Assembly: GCA_031547885.1 (NCBI GenBank)
Contig: JAVBRO010000018.1
Span: forward strand, 1 to 64,000
DNA from: UBA940 sp031547885
GTDB lineage: Bacteria > Bacteroidota > Bacteroidia > Bacteroidales > Rikenellaceae
Direction: 5' to 3'
Length of the DNA stretch: 64,000 bases
Numbering within the stretch: position 1 is the stretch's first letter; each line of letters starts with the position of its first letter. The translations under genes were made by a program, and so were the position numbers. The notes beneath the pieces are model-generated. The model did no database searches. It was given only the letters and a program-made list of their open reading frames with translations, and was not told where the DNA came from. Shown piece after piece: positions 53,401-60,743 of the stretch.

Positions 53401-53863
53401 CCTGTACCGTGACGGAAGCTCCCACCAGCGGACCATTCTCGTCGGACACCACCCCTGCGACCGTAATCGTCTGATTTTGGGGCGACTGTGTCGCAGGTGC
53501 GGGGGCGCGCTGTGAAACCATGATCTGCCTTTCTGAAATGTGATACTGGGCATCGGTTCCGCTGAACACCTGGTCGAGTACGACATTCACCGGCTGGTTG
53601 GTTACGTTTACCGAGACCTTACGGTCCAGATGATTAAAACTGTCCAGGTAAAAGAATATGTAATCGCTGGATTTTTCTATCTCGGCGAAAACCTCTTTCA
53701 CCGTGCAGTTGCTCATGTTGAGGGTAAAGGTGGCATCCTGGGAATAGCCCGCGTAGGCGAAACAGGTGCCCGTTCCTAAAAGCATGAAAAGGAACAACCT
53801 GGCGGCCTGCATCAGTCTTTTAGGTTTTACCCTCGTTTGTTTTGGATTAAGGTTCTTTAACAT
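50420..53863 (-). CDS. SusC/RagA-family TonB-dependent receptor with STN domain
   Basis: A 1147-residue outer-membrane importer. After the signal region (ends about 43) is an STN domain (about 47-115, FTLNMSNCTVKEVFAEIEKS), then a carboxypeptidase-regulatory-like domain (about 132-210), the plug (about 213-330, PLIILDGVEVSPGDL, LKDATATAMYGTRGANG) and the 22-strand barrel ending in QMTFR. The STN domain is the hallmark of receptors that signal through a FecR-type anti-sigma factor. Matching sigma and FecR genes lie directly upstream. It depends on TonB/ExbBD, whose genes are at 29-35 kb. Confidence 0.96.
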   Translation of the reverse strand: MLKNLNPKQTRVKPKRLMQAARLFLFMLLGTGTCFAYAGYSQDATFTLNMSNCTVKEVFAEIEKSSDYIFFYLDSFNHLDRKVSVNVTNQPVNVVLDQVFSGTDAQYHISERQIMVSQRAPAPATQSPQNQTITVAGVVSDENGPLVGASVTVQGTTRVSITNQNGQFSLDGVSPNGTLEVSFPGYATQEIAVDGRTSILILMEPAEVLDDVVITAFGTGQRKVSVVGSVQMVQPTDLVVPGANLTSSFAGRLAGVVSYQRSGEPGKNEANFFIRGVSTMSGILEPLIILDGVEVSPGDLDALDPEIIEGFSILKDATATAMYGTRGANGVMIIKTKSGVVSERPIIGLRVETYTSMPNKIPKFVDGASYMELYNEAVTNQQTGNVLYSQEEINNTRNKVNPYLFPDVDWYDEIFKSATFNQKVNFNIRGGTQKIVYFMNIGFNHENGMLKNCSQDYFSFKNNIDLMRYSFQNNIDFHMTKSSTISLHLNVQLADLTAPTAGVDAVYGAIMNNNPVDFPVSFPGDDVPWVKWGAWIGGNIQGASNPMAELVKGYNNQFESTVMANLDFNQKLDFVTKGLSFKALISFKNYNRSTTARSQGYNKYSVSDYTLEDDGTYSYNLTPAITPTKPVLETTSGVSGDRRIYGQAYLDYTRSFDRHHVNAMALWNIDQYNNNTPGADALNTLLINSLPRRKMGYAARLSYDFDHRYLFEVNAGYNGSENFAQGHKWGFFPSVAVGWNISSEKFFEPLSRVVNNLKLRASYGLVGNDQIILENVLVRFIYLSQINLTGSASYKTGFGSSTYSTSGPVYTRYQNDNITWEVGEKLNVGMDIQLFNSLSITFDGFREIRRDIFQQRTSIPNYLGTAATRVYGNLAEVKNWGFDLSVDYLKRINNDLDIQFKGTFTFARNNVIKYDEAPGLRKAMSQVGKTLYTNRGYVANGLYIDWDDIAHNPASTLGSIIISPGDIKYVDQPDANGYYDGRITSDDRIYMGYPTVPEIVYGFGPSIRWRKWDFSLFFQGVANTSLMMSGFHPFGAQYNRNVLDYVAADYWTDTNQNINAGYPRLTKDENFNNTQPSTYWLRSGAFLKLKNAEIGFSPTRHIRIYVNGTNLATFSPFKHWDPEMGGGRGLSYPTQRMLNLGVQMTFR

Positions 53864-53953
53864 AGTTAGTTAGGTTAGGTTTGATTGGGGTGTTTAAAAT
53901 GCATTTCGGATGGTTCAGAACGGGATATCCGAACGATCCCGCCCGGCTTTACG

Positions 53954-54036
53954 GATGAGTGCGATCGGGGGCTCTCTGATTAGAAACCGGGATAGAGACT
54001 GAATAACGTCTTCCGGCCGGCCGCGATCGCACATCC
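53954..54036. other. long-range stem in the susC leader
   Basis: GTGCGATCG (53960-53968) and CGATCGCAC (54024-54032) are exact inverted copies, with CTCTCT and AGAGA pairing inside and GGAT/TCC outside. It lies in the 276-base gap between fecR and susC and would be a stable leader structure. No full -7 promoter box is seen here. Confidence 0.45.
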
Positions 54037-54139
54037 CGATGCGGCTCCGGACAAACTGTTATCCGCCTTTTCTGCTGGATGATTTTTTAGGGGGACATTT
54101 TAGTAGTGTTTTAATCAATAAGTTAGAATTAGGTTTAGG

Positions 54140-55339
54140 TTAATGTATATAGTAGGAGGATTCGCCTGTTTTATCGATTTCGACGGAAAGGACTTTTCCG
54201 AGCGAGTAGAGTATATCCTCTATATTCCCGCCCAGGTACAGTTTGCCGCTGCACGTCAGCCCGCTCAGTTGCTCACTCTGCGTTATGCTGACGCCGTACA
54301 GGTTGGATATCTTACGGAGAACATAATCCATTCTCTGCCCTCTGAACTGGTAATAGCCGTCTTTCCACGCGACATGGTCCCCGATATCGACCTGGCTTAT
54401 AGTGCTTTGTCCGCTTTGGTGATCATACGAGAACATTTGTTCGGGATACAGCGTCACCGGATAGAGTTCGGGAACCCGGACGTTCACTTTGCCGTCGACA
54501 AGTACTACCTGTACCTGTTCGTCGGATTCGTATGCCGAGATATTGAACCGGGTGCCGAGCACCTCGACATCGAGGTCGGTGGTTCTGACTATGAAAGGAC
54601 GGTTTTTATCCGGCTCCACTTCCAGATACACTTCGCCTCTGGCATAGATTTCCCGTTTATCCCTGTCGAATTTCTTCGGAAAGGAGACGGCCGAACCGGA
54701 GTTCACCCACATTTGGGTTCCGTCCTGCAGTTTTACCATGGAGCGCTTCCCGGGCGGTACCAACAACCTGACAGGGCTTTTTGATGTTCCGCGCGGGAAA
54801 TCGACCCTGTCGACGTAGTTTATTATCAGTGAAGAGCCGTCTTCGGCATATTCGATAACAGTATTTTTTCCCGGAATGGATATTTCTTCTTTATTCAACA
54901 GCAGCCTTACGTCGCCGCCCGGTCCGGGACCGGCCTGCTCTATGTTTTCCAGCCGGGACAAATCTTTTTCGACTTTTAAATAGTCAGCCAAAAAAAGCCA
55001 CGTTATACCCAGCAGCAGTACGACCGATGCCGCAGCCACATTCCTGAAAGCCTTCGCACTAAATTTGAATCTATGGTCATAGCGGCGATTCTCACGAACT
55101 ATCTTTTCCCATAGGGCCCGTTTTATCTGAGGCGGGATCTCCGGGTTATCGGCGTAATTGCCTTCTACAGCTTTAAGAAAATTTTGCGCCGTTTCTATTT
55201 CTCCTGCCAGCCGGGCGTCACCTCGCGCCTGTTCCCGCCAGAAATCCTTGTCCGGCCGGTCGGGATGCAGCACCGACTTAATGAAATAATCGTCATTAAG
55301 AAGCTGTTCTGCACTGTATCCGGAATAATCTACTTTCAT
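54140..55339 (-). CDS. FecR-family anti-sigma factor
   Basis: A 399-residue inner-membrane protein that holds or activates the cognate sigma factor. Cytoplasmic residues 1-95 include a helical N-terminus. The membrane helix is at about 98-118 (FRNVAAASVVLLLGITWLFL). The periplasmic FecR domain covers about 185-285 (PGKRSMVKLQDGTQMWVNSG, EVLGTRFNISAY). A C-terminal DUF4974-type domain (about 320-399, MDYVLRKISNLYGVSI) would receive the signal from the STN domain of SusC. It lies between the sigma and susC genes. Confidence 0.95.
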   Translation of the reverse strand: MKVDYSGYSAEQLLNDDYFIKSVLHPDRPDKDFWREQARGDARLAGEIETAQNFLKAVEGNYADNPEIPPQIKRALWEKIVRENRRYDHRFKFSAKAFRNVAAASVVLLLGITWLFLADYLKVEKDLSRLENIEQAGPGPGGDVRLLLNKEEISIPGKNTVIEYAEDGSSLIINYVDRVDFPRGTSKSPVRLLVPPGKRSMVKLQDGTQMWVNSGSAVSFPKKFDRDKREIYARGEVYLEVEPDKNRPFIVRTTDLDVEVLGTRFNISAYESDEQVQVVLVDGKVNVRVPELYPVTLYPEQMFSYDHQSGQSTISQVDIGDHVAWKDGYYQFRGQRMDYVLRKISNLYGVSITQSEQLSGLTCSGKLYLGGNIEDILYSLGKVLSVEIDKTGESSYYIH

Positions 55340-55486
55340 CTCCAGGTTATAGTTATAAAATCACACATTCGGCCGATACAGGCCGCCACTATCGATATCA
55401 TTATTAATAGATACATGCAGGAAAGAATCGTACTCACTTTCCGGCGTTTTTTTGAAAAAAAATTTTACGTGATGACTATAACGCAC

Positions 55487-55524
55487 AACACCGGAATCAC
55501 GGATTTCCGGATTCCGGTGTTTTT
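55487..55524. other. hairpin between sigma and fecR
   Basis: AACACCGGAATC (55487-55498) pairs perfectly with GATTCCGGTGTT (55510-55521). The T-run follows on the plus strand, so as an intrinsic terminator it would face against the operon. No plus-strand gene feeds into it. It could attenuate or protect the sigma-fecR message. Confidence 0.55.
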
Positions 55525-55550
55525 GCATTAGTAAAGTTGATCGGGAAGGC

Positions 55551-56159
55551 TTATCTGTCGGGGAAGAAGAGAATGAACAGCGTCAGGAAGATCGCCACAT
55601 CGCCGGCGAATTCCCTCCTTATCTTCTCCATGGCGCGGTGTATGAGATTCTTGGCAGACTGATGGTTGAGCTCCATCAGTTTACAGATCTCGTCCAGGTC
55701 GAATTCCTGTATATACCGGTAGTAGATTATCTCCTTTTGCCTGGGAGTCAGGGTGGAGATGATCTTTTCCACTTTTTTCCTCAAATGCAGGGATTCTTCA
55801 TCCTTGATATACTGCTCCTCGACGGTCGGTTCGAGGATGAAACGTAAAGGATCGTCCGGTCGTGCCGCATACCGGGCTATTTTTTTCTGAATTATACGTA
55901 TCAATGTGTTCTTCAGCGAGACCATCAGGTAAAGTCTGACATTGTCCGGGACGACAATTTTCGCCCTGCTTCTGTATATAGTAGTAAAAACCTCCTGTAT
56001 GGCGTCGCTGATTGTTTCGCCGTCATCGGTGAAATGATGTCCGTATGCATAAAGAATAACAGAGTAGGTATTATACAGCCATTCATAAGCGTCGTTGTCC
56101 CCCGAAAGGAACAGGGTCCATTTAACCTTGCTCTCTTCTGACAGTTTATTCCTTAACAT
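55551..56159 (-). CDS. RNA polymerase ECF-type sigma factor
   Basis: A 202-residue sigma-70-family factor. Region 2 is at about 18-80 (NDAYEWLYNTYSVILYAYGH, DAIQEVFTTIYRSR), region 4 at about 120-178 (TPRQKEIIYYRYIQEFDLDE, HQSAKNLIHRAMEKIR). A hydrophobic C-terminal tail (AIFLTLFILFFP) is unusual. It is the first gene of the SusCD/M60 locus and presumably directs its transcription when FecR is triggered. I chose the start at 56159 (MLRNKLSEES) over 56189. A -7 box at 56165-56172 lies so close that the mRNA would have almost no leader. Confidence 0.93.
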   Translation of the reverse strand: MLRNKLSEESKVKWTLFLSGDNDAYEWLYNTYSVILYAYGHHFTDDGETISDAIQEVFTTIYRSRAKIVVPDNVRLYLMVSLKNTLIRIIQKKIARYAARPDDPLRFILEPTVEEQYIKDEESLHLRKKVEKIISTLTPRQKEIIYYRYIQEFDLDEICKLMELNHQSAKNLIHRAMEKIRREFAGDVAIFLTLFILFFPDR

Positions 56160-56164
56160 AATTA

Positions 56165-56208
56165 CAAATATATATAAATTATTCAACACACATGCAAATT
56201 ATTCAACA
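56165..56208 (-). promoter_or_regulatory. sigma gene promoter region with two direct repeats
   Basis: On the minus strand TATATTTG (56172-56165) fits the -7 box. AAATTATTCAACA (plus-strand reading) occurs twice, at 56176-56188 and 56196-56208, exactly 20 bases apart, about two turns of DNA. The inner copy overlaps where a -33 element would be. This is a possible operator. Confidence 0.45.
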
Positions 56209-56703
56209 TTTGAAATGGCCCTTTCTTCGGCATAAGGGAGTGGCAAACCATTAGTTTAAGGTTGATAATCATGCTTTTAGATGATGTGCAGCATCTTCCA
56301 TTACCCAATATGTCTTATCCTTTGGGTAAAACATTTTGGTAGAACATTGGCTTAAAATGCCCTGTTTGTTCCTTATTTTTCCCTGCTTTTCGGCTAAAAT
56401 ATAGCTATCAGACGTGATAGCCATACAAAAGAAAAACATCCAACTCATTGCAAGTCAGATGTTTGTAGGAGCGGAAAACAGGCGGATTTTGCAGGCGAAA
56501 GCAAGAAGGCGTAAGTGTTTTAATTACAGTGAAATATGCGTTAGTCTGCCGTCCCGTTTTCGACAGTAAAACGCATGGAAAAGCAAAGTTGACGGCGAAT
56601 TACGTTACCAGATCGTTACCGACAATGAAATGACCTTGTTTTGTAACGTGCTGTTTTACATTAATTTGCACAAATCTTCATCTTAACGTGCGACTCTAGG
56701 TAT
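56209..56703. other. lower-GC spacer without an intact gene
   Basis: About 500 bases of lower-GC sequence have no credible long reading frame. It holds a small hairpin (CATC..ACT/AGT..GATG type near 56438-56462) and the first TTAACGTG copy at 56683-56690. It looks like a scar of a mobile element or a decayed gene. Confidence 0.4.
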
Positions 56704-56895
56704 TTGGGAGAAATAGAAGACGAACGACGACTATTATATGTGGCGATGACCCGTGCACAGAAGTATTTGTTGTTATCAAGAGCTCCGGATGCAACTAATC
56801 GCTTATATCAGAAAGAATCAGAGTTTGTTAGAGAACTGGATACCTCAGGACTTTTGGTGTCCGATAAGAGTGAGAAGTTTTCTAATTTAACGTGA
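56704..56895 (+). pseudogene. fragment of a UvrD/PcrA-type helicase
   Basis: The 63-codon frame contains EIEDERRLLYVAMTRAQKYL, a clear helicase motif VI of the UvrD/Rep superfamily (normally near the C-terminus of a protein of several hundred residues). It lacks a proper start, and the frame upstream stays open only to a stop at 56662. Its final codons (NLT-stop) are made by a TTTAACGTGAGT repeat. No other helicase part is near. It is a remnant, probably carried in by a mobile or defence-related segment. Confidence 0.75.
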
Positions 56896-56985
56896 GTCCG
56901 GGATTGCGCTGTGCTTATCCCGAGTTCACAACCTAGGTGAAAACCGGGAGTATAACATAAATCCTTATCCGAAACTCACGTTAAA
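56886..56985. repeat. inverted-repeat element of the TTAACGTGAGT family
   Basis: TTTAACGTGAGT (56886-56897) and ACTCACGTTAAA (56974-56985) are exact inverted copies, with partial similarity continuing inwards (CGGGAT and the copy CGGAT). The left arm supplies the stop of the helicase fragment and the right arm overlaps the stop of the phosphoesterase gene. Confidence 0.6.
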
Positions 56986-58408
56986 TCAGATGTTTTTCAG
57001 CGCGGTAGGTATTCGAGAAGCGGTCCGTCGCGATCACTTCGACATGCTTCGCCCCGGTGGGAAGTGGCGCCGTATAATAATGATCCGACGGGCTTGCCGA
57101 AATCCATTTGTGTTCGAGTTTCGATGGATCGGCATACATCGCCCGCGCCTGCGGGTCTACAGCCGTCATACGTTCCATAGCGACCGGTTCTCCGCCGTCG
57201 ACCGACATTGCGACGCTCCAGTCATCGTCACAATTCCATACATTGGCCACGATGCGCCCGGCAAATTCCGGCGCCTCGGTCCCGTCGTATATTTTCATCT
57301 GGAAATCACGCGGATAACCGGTCGATTTGTAATACCACTCGATCGCATCTCCGTCCACTTCGAAAACAGCGTATCCCGCCGGCGTGCCGTCGGTGCAGAG
57401 TTCTCCCTGCCACCATGCGGCGCCGAGCGACGCGACGTTGTGTTCATAAAGCCCGGGACGGACAGCGATGTTGGTCGTTGTGTGGATGTGTCCCGAAACG
57501 ATATGTGCGTTATAAGGTTCCAGGAGTGAGTAAAGTCCGCCGTAATTACACATATATGAAGCAGCGGCGTCGTATTCGAAGCGGCTTTTCTCTTTCTCTT
57601 TCGCGGTAGGGATGTGAAGCGTTACGACGACGGTCGAACCCGCCGGAACATATTTGAGATCCTCTCCGAGCCATGCGAGCTGAGTTTCATCCAGATAGCC
57701 GATATAGAACCAGTCGCGCCCTATATAGAAACAGTTGTTCAGAACGACATAATGGACTTTGCCGACATTGTAAGAGTAGTAGCACGGGCCGTAGACAGCC
57801 TCGTAAGCCCGGTACGAAGTCTCGTGCGAACGTCCCCCGAGAGTCATGTCGTGGTTGCCCATGGCGCAGCGGAATTCCAATCCCGCCGCCGCCATCACAC
57901 GGTTGTATTCGGGATAGAACCGGTGGTCGCTCATGATTATGTCTCCCGCGCAAATCCCGTGAAACGGCACGTCGTATCCCTGCACCGTATTGCGTATGTC
58001 TTCCGCCGCTTTTTCCAGCATGCCGAACTCTTTGCGGGCATATATTTGCGGATCGGCGACAGCGACAAATCCGTGACGGGTGTCGTCTGCGGGTTTACGC
58101 ATAAGCTCGAAATCGTATGATCTGCAATTATCCTCGACGGGAAGATAGAAACGCACGACATTATCCTCTACGAGCGAAGCGTATCCTGCAGGAGTCGAAA
58201 GGTATATAAAGCGCGCATTCCCCTCTGAAGGAAGAGAAAATCGTCCGCGTTTGTCGGTTACGGCGCAATGCCAGCCGTCGGTCACCACGACCCCTGCGAC
58301 CGCCTCTCCCCGGCAACTGACAGTACCTTCGTGCACTGCGGCGCCCGGCTGTGCGGCTAGAGTGATCGCGATTGCGGCAAATAGCGTGGTAAAAAGTATC
58401 CTTTTCAT
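56981..58408 (-). CDS. exported calcineurin-like metallophosphoesterase
   Basis: A 475-residue exported protein with a signal peptide ending near ITLAAQ. An N-terminal beta-sandwich (about 25-100) precedes the two-metal phosphoesterase core with AVADPQIY, CAGDIIMSDH, AMGNHDMT, TLHIPTA and VSGHIHTT. A C-terminal beta-domain (about 350-475) ends it. These three parts match the metallophosphoesterase family with its own N- and C-terminal domains in Bacteroidetes. The substrate is unknown. The ATG at 58408 starts the signal peptide, and another lies at 58417. Confidence 0.9.
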   Translation of the reverse strand: MKRILFTTLFAAIAITLAAQPGAAVHEGTVSCRGEAVAGVVVTDGWHCAVTDKRGRFSLPSEGNARFIYLSTPAGYASLVEDNVVRFYLPVEDNCRSYDFELMRKPADDTRHGFVAVADPQIYARKEFGMLEKAAEDIRNTVQGYDVPFHGICAGDIIMSDHRFYPEYNRVMAAAGLEFRCAMGNHDMTLGGRSHETSYRAYEAVYGPCYYSYNVGKVHYVVLNNCFYIGRDWFYIGYLDETQLAWLGEDLKYVPAGSTVVVTLHIPTAKEKEKSRFEYDAAASYMCNYGGLYSLLEPYNAHIVSGHIHTTTNIAVRPGLYEHNVASLGAAWWQGELCTDGTPAGYAVFEVDGDAIEWYYKSTGYPRDFQMKIYDGTEAPEFAGRIVANVWNCDDDWSVAMSVDGGEPVAMERMTAVDPQARAMYADPSKLEHKWISASPSDHYYTAPLPTGAKHVEVIATDRFSNTYRAEKHLI

Positions 58409-58421
58409 CGCTGTCATCTAT

Positions 58422-58456
58422 TTTAACGTGAATTCGACGAATTCGACGAATTCGAA
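58422..58456. repeat. TTTAACGTGA copy and GAATTCGAC triplet repeat
   Basis: Directly upstream of the phosphoesterase start, TTTAACGTGA is followed by three tandem 9-bp units, GAATTCGAC, GAATTCGAC and GAATTCGAA (58430-58456). This is too short for a CRISPR array. Confidence 0.6.
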
Positions 58457-58485
58457 ATATTTGTTACACAAATATTTACCATTGA

Positions 58486-58580
58486 GCAAACAGCACTTGA
58501 GCTGTTTGCATAGCCCTCTCCTACGGTTAGGAGAGGGTTGGGAGAGGTGATCGAACCTTGCGAATGCTGCAAGCATTCGC
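58486..58580. repeat. three adjacent hairpins
   Basis: GCAAACAGC/GCTGTTTGC (58486-58509), CCCTCTCCTA/TAGGAGAGGG (58514-58537) and GCGAATGC/GCATTCGC (58560-58580) are perfect stems in a row, without long U-runs. They lie between the phosphoesterase start and the end of the oxidoreductase gene. The middle one resembles hairpins found repeated in many genomes. Confidence 0.55.
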
Positions 58581-58582
58581 AT

Positions 58583-58664
58583 AACGTGGGTTTTATGAAT
58601 TCAAACAATGATGACATTCTGATATGCAATTACTTAATATGTTTGAATTCATGAAACTCACGTT
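58583..58664. repeat. 82-bp inverted-repeat element after the oxidoreductase gene
   Basis: Arms of 25 bases (58583-58607 and 58640-58664) match with two differences; both contain AACGTG and ATGAATTCAAACA as read on the left arm. The loop has 32 bases. The right arm overlaps the stop codon of the oxidoreductase gene and shares AACGTGAGT with the element at 56886-56985. Confidence 0.65.
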
Positions 58665-60480
58665 ATTTTATGTAGTTGCCGTTATGGTCGATCGGGCGGC
58701 TGAATGGATCGAGGTTGTCGTCGAGCATGATCGCCAATTCCCTGCGGGTCACGGGTTTACCCCTGTCCTCTTCTCGTACGGCAAACGGTTTGCTTCCGGC
58801 ACGTTGCAGCAAATTCACAGCCTGCGCCGCAGTAAGCGGTGCAGGGTTCTCTTCCACCGCGATCTGCGGGGCATATTCGTTAAGCCTCCGGGTAAACTCC
58901 GCAACGGAGATCGTCCGTTCGGGATAGAACCACGAGCGGTTCGCCCAGTAGTACGGTTCGCCCGTCATGCACAGGATGCCTGTCGCGGCTATGCGCTGCA
59001 GGATAGCGAAATCAGGATCTTCGGGCCCGACGTCATAAAGCGGCGTAATGTAGGCTTTCTGCGCCAGCAGCGCCCGCTGTAGATCGCGCACCGTCACATC
59101 GCCCGGAGTGCATCCACACTGAACGGAGAGCGCCGCAAGGGTTCCCGCCGCCTGTCCGGTAAGCATCACAACCGGCTGCAGGCGCGTCGAACCATTTATA
59201 AGATTTGAAACCGAGATAGCCTTGTCCGCCACGATCAGGTTCCGGGTTTCGGCGGGAATGAGCGCGCCGAGAGGAACGCTGAACGACGGGATAGGCGGAA
59301 ATACTATGCGCCCGGTTTCCGCAGGCCAGTTGGTGTGATGATGGTCGACCGGATAGTCGCCTACCGATATCCCCGTGCGGTAGAGCGGCGCGGGACGGTT
59401 GTAGCGGTCGGCCACGTCGTCGAGCGTCAGTCGCACGACGCCGTCCAACCGGCGGCCTTCGCGGTGGTACGGCAGGTAGGCCAATCCGTCCGGCGTATTG
59501 AATTCATCGTCTGCAATGCCGAGGTTCCTGAACCCCAGTTCTGTCTGAATGTAGTAGACGAAACGCAGCGTTTTATGCCGCGCAGCTTCCAATGTCGCGA
59601 TCCGCTCTTCATACGGCAGTTCGACGACGTTCAGTTCTATATCATTGCCCGATCCGGGCCAGTTGATCATGTATTTTCCGCCCGGCATCCTGCCGTAGTC
59701 CAGCATACGCTGGGGAGTCATGCCTGTCCGGTCTTCGTGTGCGCCGCAGCACCCGTCGAACTCCGCCGGATCGTATCCCGCGGGACGGTCTATCGTCATG
59801 TCGGCACCTTCGCCGAAATCCTTCAGAATGGCCACGATTGTGGGGTCCTGAACCTTGTTTATGGCGTGTTCCGGAGCCAAAACTTCGCCTGTGTCGGCCC
59901 TGGCGTCCATTCCCACGCGGTAAGCCGTTCCGCTGAGCGGAAGCGCCTCGCCCAAGTCGGTCGCGTCTATGACTATTTTTGCAGCCACCCGCAGGCAGTT
60001 GCCGTCGGCATCGACGAATCCCGCACCTGTCACTTTATCGCCGCGGCGGGTGACATCTGTCAGCCTGTAGCCGTAACGGACGTCGAGCCTCGGTTCGGCG
60101 GCGACCATGGCTTTGAGTAAGCTGTCGCCCACGTGCGGCTCGAACAGCGTGGCGCTCACCCACCCCGTGTGGACGGCCTCCGCACCGCCGTAATGGCTGC
60201 GCAGATGACCCCGGAACTCGTTCCAGATGCCCGAGTGCAGGTTGTGGTTGCCGTCGGACGCACCGACGCCCTGGGCCGTGAACATACCGCCCAGCATGGG
60301 CGTAGGCTCGACAATAAGGGCGGAGACTCCTTCGCGTGCGGCTGCAATGCCTGCTGCAGTGCCGGAGCCGGTGCCTCCGATGACCAGCACGTCGGTCTTG
60401 AGGCGGATCGTATTTTGTGAAACGCATCCGCCTGCCAGCAGAACGCACATCAGGACGAAAATGTGGGATCGAGAAGTCAT
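58663..60480 (-). CDS. FAD-dependent oxidoreductase lipoprotein
   Basis: A 605-residue protein with a lipobox (AGGC, C19), so probably attached to the envelope. The FAD-binding Rossmann site is VIGGTGSGTAAGIAAARE, followed by the usual GGMFTAQGVGASDG. Further family marks are IDATDLGEALPLSG and the C-terminal VADKAISVSNLINGSTRLQP. It belongs to the large FAD-dependent oxidoreductase group often found in glycan-use loci. The substrate cannot be told. The start at 60480 is set by the lipoprotein signal and a good promoter directly upstream. Confidence 0.9.
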   Translation of the reverse strand: MTSRSHIFVLMCVLLAGGCVSQNTIRLKTDVLVIGGTGSGTAAGIAAAREGVSALIVEPTPMLGGMFTAQGVGASDGNHNLHSGIWNEFRGHLRSHYGGAEAVHTGWVSATLFEPHVGDSLLKAMVAAEPRLDVRYGYRLTDVTRRGDKVTGAGFVDADGNCLRVAAKIVIDATDLGEALPLSGTAYRVGMDARADTGEVLAPEHAINKVQDPTIVAILKDFGEGADMTIDRPAGYDPAEFDGCCGAHEDRTGMTPQRMLDYGRMPGGKYMINWPGSGNDIELNVVELPYEERIATLEAARHKTLRFVYYIQTELGFRNLGIADDEFNTPDGLAYLPYHREGRRLDGVVRLTLDDVADRYNRPAPLYRTGISVGDYPVDHHHTNWPAETGRIVFPPIPSFSVPLGALIPAETRNLIVADKAISVSNLINGSTRLQPVVMLTGQAAGTLAALSVQCGCTPGDVTVRDLQRALLAQKAYITPLYDVGPEDPDFAILQRIAATGILCMTGEPYYWANRSWFYPERTISVAEFTRRLNEYAPQIAVEENPAPLTAAQAVNLLQRAGSKPFAVREEDRGKPVTRRELAIMLDDNLDPFSRPIDHNGNYIK

Positions 60481-60505
60481 AATAAATATATTTATTTTCA
60501 ATACG

Positions 60506-60536
60506 CAAACATAATAAATATAATTGCCTATTGCAA
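60506..60536 (-). promoter_or_regulatory. probable promoter of the oxidoreductase gene
   Basis: On the minus strand TTG (60536-60534), 20 bases, then TATGTTTG (60513-60506) fits both Bacteroidetes elements. The leader would be about 20 bases. Confidence 0.65.
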
Positions 60537-60670
60537 GAGAATATTCGACGTTTGCAAATTTCCTGGCAAAGGCGATGCCTTCAGAGACAATCACGACCAC
60601 AAAATCACATCTAAAAACATTTTGATGATAAATTTATTTCTTATCATTTAATATTTTATTGAAAAATATT

Positions 60671-60678
60671 TATATTTG
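60671..60678 (+). promoter_or_regulatory. probable -7 box of the DUF4434 operon
   Basis: TATATTTG matches TAnnTTTG on the plus strand, 66 bases before the start at 60744. No clear -33 element at the right distance. Confidence 0.45.
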
Positions 60679-60743
60679 TCTCTCAAAATACTGACTCAGC
60701 CAGTAAATATTAAATGTATGTTAAACCGACAAAACAGCAACAT

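Noticed and set aside
55487..55524. Terminator of the sigma gene
   Set aside because: The T-run is on the wrong strand for that gene.
56650..56680. TTTGC-containing stretch as a conjugative-element attachment core
   Set aside because: Only a five-base match, with no integrase and no second copy in the window.
58430..58456. Tandem GAATTCGAC units as a CRISPR array
   Set aside because: The units are 9 bp with no spacers and no cas genes.
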